This document shows, piece after piece, positions 1 to 5,712 of a stretch of DNA of 5,712 nt. The stretch is from assembly GCA_030609865.1 (NCBI GenBank), contig JAUWSZ010000207.1, positions 1-5,712 of the forward strand, in the 5' to 3' direction. The position numbers and the translations under genes were made by a program. Each line of letters starts with the position of its first letter. The first letter of the stretch is position 1. Under the pieces are notes generated by a model that was not told the origin of the DNA, did not search any database, and saw nothing but the letters and a program-made list of their open reading frames with translations. This stretch comes from a bacterium. Lineage in GTDB: Bacteria; Desulfobacterota; DSWW01.

Positions 1-2
1 AG

Positions 3-59
3 ACCGTCATGACCAGCCCGGAGAGGGGCCCGATGGCTTCCGTGAGGCGTTTCAAGTAG
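3..59 (+). CDS. C-terminal tail of an upstream gene (partial, unidentified)
   Basis: Reading from base 3, 18 sense codons end at a TAG stop (57-59), and the gene would begin left of the window. The tail reads ...SPERGPMASVRRFK. Sixteen of its 18 third codon positions are G or C, like the full genes here. The competing frame from base 2, open to TAA at 65-67, has only about half G/C third positions, and the frame from base 1 stops at once. The tail is too short to name a family. If real, it ends 43 bases before the sulfatase-like gene on the same strand, which would allow a shared transcript. Confidence 0.4.
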   Translation, partial: TVMTSPERGPMASVRRFK

Positions 60-88
60 GATCATAAGGATGCCGATAGCGTGAGAAG

Positions 89-94
89 AAGGAG
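89..94 (+). promoter_or_regulatory. Strong Shine-Dalgarno site fixing a GTG start
   Basis: AAGGAG lies 8 bases before the GTG at 103, which is ideal spacing. The first in-frame ATG (127, residue 9) has only a poor AAGGA at 106-110, about 16 bases away. The site therefore supports the GTG at 103 as the start of the sulfatase-like gene. Confidence 0.75.
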
Positions 95-102
95 CACCAG
101 TC

Positions 103-2106
103 GTGAAGGAATCCGGCGCTTCACCGATGACCACCATCCTGAAGGTATTCTGCCTTGGTCTCGTGATCGGGGTGCTCGCAGGGTTGATTGCCGGACTCAT
201 CGAGATCAGGGACCATCGGTACTTCGAGCAAGGGTTGACGAACCTGGCGGTCTTGACCCTGAGCCAGGCGGTGAACGGGGCCGTCAGGGATGTCCTGGTC
301 ACACTCGGTCTTCTGGCGGGTGTGATCACCGTCCTTTATGGGCTCACACGATCCTGGGCGAAGGTGGCTGTCTACTGCCTCGCGATTACAGGCACACTCG
401 CTATTGTCGTGCTGGCCACGAATGCAATTGTGTACCATGTGATGTTCGAGCACTCAGCCAAGCTCCTCCAGAATTTCCAGCACAACATAGGTCCCGAACA
501 AGCTGCCCAGCTGTTGGAACCGGTTCGGGGCACCTTCCTCGGGGTCTATTCGATTCCCCTCTCTTCCCTTTCCGAACACTGGGGCAAGCTCCTCCTCTTC
601 GGTCTGTTCATTCTGGTGTTGGGGATGGGGTTCGGCTGGATCGTCATCAAGGTCCTGCAACGCGTGCGACCCGGCCTCCTTGCCCCTGGTGAGTTGCCCG
701 GATGGACGAAACATCGGATCGTGCGTGCGTTTGCGCGTATGGGCTCATGGAAGGCAGCCGCGATCGCTTTCCTGGTGCTCTTGGCCGGCAATGGGGGGGC
801 TACCTGGACGCTCCACGGCCGGCACGAAAACCTCCGGGACCGGCCGAACGTCATTCTGATCTCCGTGGACACGCTGAGGGCGGATCACTTGGGATGCTAC
901 GGTTACGGGCGAGAGACCTCCCCGGTGATCGACGGGCTTGCGCAAAGAGGGGTCTTGTTCGAAGAGGTCGTCGCTGCTTCCCCCTGGACCCTGCCGTCCC
1001 ATGTGTCGATGGTGACCTCTCTCTATCCGGCCACGCACGGGTGTTCTCTCGTGGGGGGCGCGAAGTTGCAGAGAAGGATCACGACCCTGGCCGAAATCCT
1101 GAGGGACAGGGGATACCGGACGCGTGCCATCACGACGATCCTCTACCTGACCCAGATCTACGGGTTCGACCAGGGCTTCGAGAGTCTCCTTGCTCTCGGG
1201 AACCGGACCCCTGCGGGGCGGGTGACCGATGAGGCGATCGAATGGTTGAGCGATCATCGGGATGAGAGATTCTTCTTGTTCCTTCACTACTATGATCCCC
1301 ACACGGACTACACCCCGCCGCCCGGGTACGTGGAGCGGTTCGATCCGGACTACACGGGCCCGATCAACGGAACGGTTCCCAATCTTCTCGAACACCAGGA
1401 ACAGATGACCCAAGAGGATCTCGCACACCTTGTTTCCCTGTACGACGGCGAGATCGCATACGTGGACCACGAACTGGGGCGACTCTTCGGTGAAATCCGG
1501 AAGATGGGGTTGTCCGAGGATTCGGTGATTGTGTTCACGTCCGATCACGGGGAAGAGTTTCGAGAACACGGCTCCTTCGGCCACGGGTTCACGCTCTACG
1601 ATGAGCAGCTTCTCGTTCCTCTGCTGATCGTCTGGCCCGGAAGACTGCGAGAAGGTCATCGTGTCAACGAGACTGTGCAGCTCATCGATATTGTGCCGAC
1701 CATCATAGACCTGCTCGGCCTGCAGGGTCCCGGCGGGAAATTCGAAGGGGTAACCCTGTTGCAGCACTGCACCGGATCCGAGCCTGTGAGCGCACCGCCT
1801 CGCGACGCCTTCAGCCAGACCCAGCTCGGAGAGAAGGAACTGTACTCGGACCGCATTCAGGGTGCCAAGGCGATCTTTGACGCGACCTCCGATGACTGGG
1901 AACTCTACAATCTGGTCAGCGATCCCGGTGAAACCGAGAATTTGGCCGCCAAGGACGCGGAACGGCTCTCTGCATTTTCGAGCAGACTGGATCCGTACAT
2001 CGAACATGCAAGGAGGGTGCGAGAGCAGGGTCAAGGGGAAGCGGACAAGGTCGAACTCGACGAGCATTCGGTCGAAACACTGAAGTCACTCGGCTACATC
2101 CAGTAG
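103..2106 (+). CDS. Membrane-anchored sulfatase-like (alkaline phosphatase superfamily) hydrolase or transferase
   Basis: This 667-residue protein has two parts. Residues about 10-237 hold roughly five or six hydrophobic helices (near 10-32, 46-57, 64-82, 86-113, 162-186 and 217-235), a membrane module I cannot assign to a named family. Residues about 247-615 are a sulfatase-like catalytic domain: VDTLRADHLG (255-264, probable metal ligand D256), WTLPSH (295-300), HYYDPH (395-400), TSDHGEEF (479-486, probable metal ligands D481 and H482), HGSFGHG (489-495) and the late signature LYNLVSDPGETENL (601-614). It ends in LKSLGY, a tail often seen in this subfamily. Threonine 296 sits where formylglycine sulfatases carry Cys or Ser in C/S-x-P-S-R, so classical sulfatase maturation looks impossible. 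Phosphate-group transfer or hydrolysis with a Thr nucleophile, as in LtaS and phosphoethanolamine transferases, is a better guess. The catalytic domain probably faces the periplasm. The GTG start is chosen from the AAGGAG site 8 bases upstream; ATG 127 is the alternative. The substrate is unknown, but the neighbours point to an envelope glycan or lipid-linked sugar. Fold confidence is high, reaction confidence low. Confidence 0.92.
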   Translation: MKESGASPMTTILKVFCLGLVIGVLAGLIAGLIEIRDHRYFEQGLTNLAVLTLSQAVNGAVRDVLVTLGLLAGVITVLYGLTRSWAKVAVYCLAITGTLAIVVLATNAIVYHVMFEHSAKLLQNFQHNIGPEQAAQLLEPVRGTFLGVYSIPLSSLSEHWGKLLLFGLFILVLGMGFGWIVIKVLQRVRPGLLAPGELPGWTKHRIVRAFARMGSWKAAAIAFLVLLAGNGGATWTLHGRHENLRDRPNVILISVDTLRADHLGCYGYGRETSPVIDGLAQRGVLFEEVVAASPWTLPSHVSMVTSLYPATHGCSLVGGAKLQRRITTLAEILRDRGYRTRAITTILYLTQIYGFDQGFESLLALGNRTPAGRVTDEAIEWLSDHRDERFFLFLHYYDPHTDYTPPPGYVERFDPDYTGPINGTVPNLLEHQEQMTQEDLAHLVSLYDGEIAYVDHELGRLFGEIRKMGLSEDSVIVFTSDHGEEFREHGSFGHGFTLYDEQLLVPLLIVWPGRLREGHRVNETVQLIDIVPTIIDLLGLQGPGGKFEGVTLLQHCTGSEPVSAPPRDAFSQTQLGEKELYSDRIQGAKAIFDATSDDWELYNLVSDPGETENLAAKDAERLSAFSSRLDPYIEHARRVREQGQGEADKVELDEHSVETLKSLGYIQ

Positions 2107-2121
2107 TACACCAGGACCTTC

Positions 2122-2151
2122 GCGCTTCCTTGACGTACAATTCTGCGCTTC
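2122..2151 (+). repeat. Short direct repeat GCGCTTC x2 inside the promoter
   Basis: GCGCTTC occurs at 2122-2128 and again at 2145-2151, 23 bases apart start to start, about two helical turns. One copy ends just before the -35 box and the other just before the -10 box. It could be a pair of regulator half-sites, but seven-base repeats also arise by chance. Confidence 0.2.
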
Positions 2152-2159
2152 GTTATACT
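2130..2159 (+). promoter_or_regulatory. Sigma-70-type promoter for the glycosyltransferase gene (leaderless type)
   Basis: TTGACG (2130-2135; consensus TTGACA) and TATACT (2154-2159; consensus TATAAT) are separated by 18 bases, so each box is one mismatch from consensus. The surrounding bases 2136-2160 are more AT-rich than the flanking genes. Only seven bases (2160-2166) separate the -10 box from the ATG at 2167, so transcription should start at or next to that A. No Shine-Dalgarno sequence lies between box and ATG. The promoter would drive the glycosyltransferase gene and probably the carbamoyltransferase behind it independently of the sulfatase-like gene. Confidence 0.7.
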
Positions 2160-2166
2160 CGCTGGC

Positions 2167-4008
2167 ATGCAAAGCATCCTTCGCGTTCTTCTTTCCCTGG
2201 TCTGCTTCCTTTCGGCCATCTTCAGCCAAGAGATCGTTTTCCGGCTGGGCTCCCGCCTGACCATGTGGGGCTCATCGGAAGAGACTCGGATCGCTGTGAA
2301 AGCGCTGCTCCAGTATGCCTCCGGGCCTGTGGCGGCTGTCCTCACTCTCGTCGGCGTGGCGATTCTGGTGAGCCCCTGGGTGATATCATGGGTCCTGAGG
2401 AAGCGGGTCTTTTCCCCAGCGGCCTCCGATTCGGACAGGGGCTTTCTGCTCGTCCTGTTCCTGGCCTGTATGGCGGCGGGCCTCGCCGTCAATGGCCTTG
2501 TCTTCGACGACTACAGAATTACGCCCGATGAAAACACATTCCTGAACCAGGGCAGGTTCTTCGCTCGAGGAGACCTTTACGGGGAGGCGCCCCCGGTCCC
2601 TGAATCGTTCGAAGAACCCTATCTCACCCATGAAGACGGGAGGCTCTTCTCCATCTACCAGCCAGGATGGTCCGTCCTGTTGGCGTCGGGAATCGCCCTC
2701 GGGGCCCAACGTGCCATCCCGCCGCTAACGGCCGCCTTTTCTCTTCTCGCCATCTTCTTCCTCGGGAAGAAGCTCTTTGGGAGGCGTGTGGCCAGGGCGG
2801 CTGCCCTGATCATGCTCTTCTCCCCCTATTTCCTGTTTCATGCGGGGACCTACTACTCCCACATCGCGGGGCTTCTGTGGACCAGCCTCTTCGCCCTGTG
2901 TTTCGTGACGGCAAGAGAGGAGAGAAGGGAACCCTTCTACCTGCTGGCCGGTATATGCATTGCTGCAGGGTTCTTGACCCGCTATTTCGACCTTGTCTTC
3001 GGGTTCCCCTTCGGCATGCTGCTTCTCTGGGATCTCCTGCGTCGGAGGGACGGGGCGCTGAAGAACATGCTCTTCTTCGTCTCCCCCATTCTTGTTGCGG
3101 GCTGCCTTGCCATCGGGTATCAGTGGATCCTGACCGGGGATCCATTCCTGTCCGTTTATGCAGTCGCCATAGGGAAGTCGAGGTACATATACATCCTTTC
3201 AGAACTCGAAGACCCTTTGCGCGTTTACGGGTTCAGCTCTGTCTACTCTCCCTATCAGGGGGTGCTGAGGATGGTGATGCGGTGCTGGAGCCTGAACTTA
3301 TGGGTCTTCCCCCTGGCACTCCTGTTCCTCGTCCCGGCCCTCGGCCGGCTCGGCAAGTGGGGGATCCTGATCCTGCTGGGATGCCTCGCCCTGTCTCTGG
3401 GATACGTACCCTATTTCCCACCCGGCGGACTGGAATACGGTCCCCGATACTATTTCCCTATGTTCGGGTGCCTGGCCCTGGTCATTGCAAGGGGAGCGGA
3501 AGGAGCCTTCCTTTTCATCAAGAGGAGGTGGGGTGAGGGGCGAATCTTTCGCGGTCTTGCCTACTGGTTGTTCTTGTGCATGATCGTCAACCTCTGCTTC
3601 TGTCTGACCATAGCCGCCGGTGTGAGGCTCGTTGTACGGGGAGCCACGGACCTCAGCCGGGTTCTGGCGGAGCAGGATGTGCGAGAAGGAGTCGTTCTCC
3701 TTACCGTTCGTCCGGACTTCTTTGCGCCTGGAAACATCGATGAGACACACCCGCAGGAATGCAAGGATATGCCCTACTACATGATCAGCAATCAAGGAGA
3801 CTACCGACAGCCGCTGCTCTTTGCCCTCTCCCTGGGCGAGGAAGAAAACCGGCGCCTCATGGAGCATTTCCCGGAACGCAAGTTTTACGTATATCGGGCA
3901 GATCCTTTTGCCGCCGCACTTGGTCTCGGTTCCGGGGAGTTGGAAGAACTCTCCCCCGGGGATCGCTTGGATCAAGGTGTTAAGGTGTTAGTGATCCCCC
4001 ACCCCTGA
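2167..4008 (+). CDS. Polytopic membrane GT-C-type glycosyltransferase-like protein
   Basis: This 613-residue protein has about 12 hydrophobic helices, near residues 4-20, 53-77, 91-113, 183-200, 207-222, 228-248, 256-290 (probably two), 300-320, 375-395, 397-418, 430-450 and 464-489, then a soluble tail of about 120 residues. The large loop after the third helix has the acidic motif RITPDENTFLNQGR (117-130; D121, E122) and, later, IYQPGWS (163-169). An acidic pair in an outer loop followed by a multi-helix core is the pattern of GT-C glycosyltransferases such as ArnT and PMT. Those enzymes take sugars from polyprenyl-phosphate carriers and work on the outer face of the inner membrane. SPYFLFHAGTYYSHIAG (219-235) and GPRYYFPMFG (425-434) look like conserved core loops. 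Two hydrophobic segments before the catalytic-loop helix are more than the usual one helix. ATG 2167 is the first start after an in-frame TGA (2131-2133); it lacks a ribosome-binding site and coincides with the predicted transcript start. The family call rests on architecture and the acidic motif, not on a sequence match; another polytopic sugar-lipid enzyme or O-antigen-ligase-like protein is possible. Confidence 0.82.
   Translation: MQSILRVLLSLVCFLSAIFSQEIVFRLGSRLTMWGSSEETRIAVKALLQYASGPVAAVLTLVGVAILVSPWVISWVLRKRVFSPAASDSDRGFLLVLFLACMAAGLAVNGLVFDDYRITPDENTFLNQGRFFARGDLYGEAPPVPESFEEPYLTHEDGRLFSIYQPGWSVLLASGIALGAQRAIPPLTAAFSLLAIFFLGKKLFGRRVARAAALIMLFSPYFLFHAGTYYSHIAGLLWTSLFALCFVTAREERREPFYLLAGICIAAGFLTRYFDLVFGFPFGMLLLWDLLRRRDGALKNMLFFVSPILVAGCLAIGYQWILTGDPFLSVYAVAIGKSRYIYILSELEDPLRVYGFSSVYSPYQGVLRMVMRCWSLNLWVFPLALLFLVPALGRLGKWGILILLGCLALSLGYVPYFPPGGLEYGPRYYFPMFGCLALVIARGAEGAFLFIKRRWGEGRIFRGLAYWLFLCMIVNLCFCLTIAAGVRLVVRGATDLSRVLAEQDVREGVVLLTVRPDFFAPGNIDETHPQECKDMPYYMISNQGDYRQPLLFALSLGEEENRRLMEHFPERKFYVYRADPFAAALGLGSGELEELSPGDRLDQGVKVLVIPHP
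3974..3989 (+). repeat. Perfect 8-base tandem duplication AAGGTGTT
   Basis: Two head-to-tail copies of AAGGTGTT (3974-3981 and 3982-3989) lie inside the last codons of the glycosyltransferase-like gene, within the residues GVKVLV. The unit is not a multiple of three, so a slipped copy would shift the frame and replace the last few residues only. It may be chance. Confidence 0.35.
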
Positions 4009-4049
4009 GAGAACTGGTTGTGGAGAAAACCCTCATCGGCGGCAAGGCT

Positions 4050-5712
4050 ATGCACATTCTCGGCATCTCCTGTTTCTACCACGACAGCGCCGCCTGCATC
4101 GTCCGGGATGGCAACATACTGGCCGCGGCGCAGGAAGAGAGATTCACGCGGAAGAAGCACGACCCGAGATTCCCCAAACATGCGATCGCATACTGCCTCG
4201 AGGAGGCGGGCATCTCGATTCGCGACGTGGCCTACCTCGTCTACTACGACAAGCCGTTCCTCACCTTCGAGCGCCTCCTGATGAGCTACCTGACCGTCGC
4301 GCCCCGGGGCCTTCGGTCCTGGCTGGAAGCGATGCCTTCATGGCTCGGGCAAAAACTGTACATGCCCAGGGTGGTCCAGGACGAGACCGGATACGAAGGT
4401 CCGGTACTGTTTACGGAACATCATGAGGCGCATGCAGCATCCGCCTTTTACCCTTCCCCTTTCGAAGAGGCGGCCATTCTGACGGTGGATGGTGTGGGAG
4501 AATGGGCGACGGCAAGTTATGGGTTCGGTGAGGGCGCAGAGATTACCCTCATGAAGGAACTCCACTTTCCTGATTCACTGGGCCTCCTCTACTCTGCCTT
4601 CACCTACTTCACCGGCTTCAAGGTCAACTCGGGCGAGTACAAGCTCATGGGGCTGGCCCCTTACGGCACCCCCCGGTACAAGGATCTCATCCTGTCCGAG
4701 CTCGTGGACCTGAAGGAGGACGGTTCAATTCGCTTGAACCTCTCCTACTTCGACTTTCTCGGCGGCCTGCGCATGACGAACAGGCGCTTTGCCCGGCTGT
4801 TCGACGGCCCTCGCCGGAAGCCGGAGACAGAGATCACGCAGAGGGAAATGGACGTGGCCGCCAGCATTCAGGCTGTCACGGAAGAGGCCCTTCTGCGGAT
4901 GGCCCATCACGTGCACAAGGAAACGGGCCGGGAAGACCTCTGCCTGGCCGGGGGGGTGGCGCTGAACTGCGTGGCCAACGGAAGGATCCTGAGGGAAGCC
5001 CCTTTCCGAAACATCTGGATACAGCCGGCCGCAGGCGACGCCGGAGGGGCGCTGGGGGCCGCCTTGTCCGTCTGGCATCGCTATTTGGGTAATGGGCGGG
5101 AAGCCCCCGCAGGGGATGACGGGCAGAAGGGGTCTTTCCTCGGCCCGTCCTTCTCGAACGAAGAGGTGAAGCAGTACCTGAAGAGCAAAGGCTATCCCTA
5201 CCGGGAACTCGATGCCGGGCAGAGGGCCAGGCGAATCGCCGAGCACATCGCGGAAGGCAGGATCGTCGGATACATGGCCGGACCCATGGAGTTCGGGCCC
5301 AGGGCCCTCGGGGCGAGAAGCATCTTGGGGGATCCGCGACGGGAAGAGACCCAGAGCGTGATGAACCTGAAGATAAAGTACCGCGAATCCTTCCGGCCCT
5401 TTGCACCTTCGGTGCTCGAGGAAAAGGCCTCGGAATACTTCGAGACGGACCGGGCGAGCCCCTACATGCTTCTTGTTGCGGGGCTAAGGGAAGAACGGCG
5501 ACTGCCGCAACCGTCGGGTGAAGGGATGTCCATGCTGGAGCGCCTCAAGGCGAAAAGAAGCGACCTGCCCGCCATCACGCATCTGGATTATTCAGCGCGA
5601 CTCCAGACGGTCAGCCGGGAGAAGAAGCCTGACTACCATGCCGTCATCGCAGAATTCGAGCGGTTGACCGGTTGTGCTGTGATCGTAAACACGAGTTTCA
5701 ACGTGCGGGGCG
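4050..5712 (+). CDS. NodU/TobZ/SxtI-type O-carbamoyltransferase, 3' end cut by window edge
   Basis: The frame stays open for 554 codons plus one base to the right edge; the family usually has about 570-620 residues, so a few dozen are missing. The enzymes activate carbamoyl phosphate with ATP to carbamoyl-adenylate and pass the carbamoyl group to a hydroxyl, usually on a sugar. The N-terminal Kae1-like half (about 1-360) starts with the hallmark MHILGISCFYHDSAA, then QEERFTRKKHD (28-38), the metal-site motif HHEAH (124-128), DGVGEWAT (147-154), LAGGVALNCVANG (299-311) and AAGDAGGALG (327-336, with D330). The YrdC-like half has EFGPRALGARS (414-424), KYRESFRPFAPS (443-454) and VNTSFNVRG (546-554). 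All expected motifs are present, so it is probably active. ATG 4050 matches where family members start, but AAGG lies only 2 bases before it. GTG 4020, 7 bases after a weak GAGAGA, would add ten residues and leave 11 bases to the previous stop. No terminator or good promoter separates it from that gene, so co-transcription is likely. Natural acceptor unknown; a surface-glycan sugar is the best guess. Confidence 0.95.
   Translation, partial: MHILGISCFYHDSAACIVRDGNILAAAQEERFTRKKHDPRFPKHAIAYCLEEAGISIRDVAYLVYYDKPFLTFERLLMSYLTVAPRGLRSWLEAMPSWLGQKLYMPRVVQDETGYEGPVLFTEHHEAHAASAFYPSPFEEAAILTVDGVGEWATASYGFGEGAEITLMKELHFPDSLGLLYSAFTYFTGFKVNSGEYKLMGLAPYGTPRYKDLILSELVDLKEDGSIRLNLSYFDFLGGLRMTNRRFARLFDGPRRKPETEITQREMDVAASIQAVTEEALLRMAHHVHKETGREDLCLAGGVALNCVANGRILREAPFRNIWIQPAAGDAGGALGAALSVWHRYLGNGREAPAGDDGQKGSFLGPSFSNEEVKQYLKSKGYPYRELDAGQRARRIAEHIAEGRIVGYMAGPMEFGPRALGARSILGDPRREETQSVMNLKIKYRESFRPFAPSVLEEKASEYFETDRASPYMLLVAGLREERRLPQPSGEGMSMLERLKAKRSDLPAITHLDYSARLQTVSREKKPDYHAVIAEFERLTGCAVIVNTSFNVRG

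Noticed and set aside
48..80. Possible promoter before the sulfatase-like gene (TTTCAA / GATAGC or TAGGAT)
   Set aside because: No pair of boxes with acceptable match and spacing was found; the gene may be transcribed from upstream of the window.
70..84. Tiny open frame ATG CCG ATA GCG TGA before the GTG start, behind AAGG
   Set aside because: The AAGG abuts the ATG with no usable spacing and four codons show no attenuator-like pattern.
745..2067. Long open frame of 440 codons on the - strand
   Set aside because: It lies wholly inside the sulfatase-like gene, whose frame carries the conserved catalytic motifs; the antisense translation has no recognisable domain and is a by-product of GC-rich codons.
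2667..3536. Open frame of 289 codons on the + strand inside the glycosyltransferase-like gene
   Set aside because: The translation is rich in Arg, Pro and Gly with no domain, typical of a shifted frame, while the main frame encodes regular membrane helices.
3967..3995. Possible promoter TTGGAT...AGTGAT before the carbamoyltransferase
   Set aside because: The -10 candidate matches consensus poorly, and the short gap to the previous gene makes co-transcription simpler.
4016..4031. Possible small hairpin GGTT...AACC between the second and third genes
   Set aside because: A four-pair stem with an eight-base loop and no following T-run is too weak for a terminator or attenuator.
4725..5406. Two overlapping - strand open frames opposite the carbamoyltransferase
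   Set aside because: The + strand frame carries an uninterrupted set of carbamoyltransferase motifs; the antisense products are low-complexity shadows.

Overview
The window is a GC-rich bacterial segment carrying three large genes, all on the + strand, plus the last few codons of a probable fourth gene at the left edge. Together they look like part of a cell-envelope or exopolysaccharide modification locus. The coding is dense, with gaps of about 40-60 bases. Codon usage is rich in G/C third positions and uses AGG/AGA arginine freely. This combination, with these protein families, suggests a Gram-negative environmental bacterium of the kind once grouped as Deltaproteobacteria (or Nitrospirota/Acidobacteriota). 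That placement is inference and no phylogenetic marker is present.

Layout: (1) bases 3-59 are a possible C-terminal tail of an upstream gene. (2) Bases 103-2106 encode a 667-residue membrane-anchored alkaline-phosphatase-superfamily enzyme. It has a helical membrane module of about 240 residues, then a sulfatase-like catalytic domain with threonine where formylglycine sulfatases have cysteine or serine. It starts at GTG behind a strong Shine-Dalgarno site. (3) Bases 2107-2166 are a 60-base gap holding a near-consensus sigma-70-type promoter, whose predicted transcription start falls on the A of the next ATG. (4) Bases 2167-4008 encode a 613-residue polytopic membrane protein that looks like a GT-C-fold glycosyltransferase (ArnT/PMT-like). 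(5) From 4050 (or GTG 4020) to the right edge runs a NodU/TobZ/SxtI-type carbamoyltransferase. It is cut by the window edge after 554 codons and lacks only its last few dozen residues.

How they may work together (inference): the GT-C enzyme would add a sugar from a polyprenyl-phosphate donor on the outer face of the membrane. The carbamoyltransferase would add an O-carbamoyl group to a sugar in the cytoplasm from carbamoyl phosphate and ATP. The sulfatase-like enzyme would hydrolyse or transfer a phosphate- or sulfate-type group on the periplasmic side. No mobile element, tRNA, rRNA, CRISPR array or convincing terminator was seen. The most distinctive observations are the leaderless-type promoter/start arrangement of the second gene and the threonine nucleophile position of the first.
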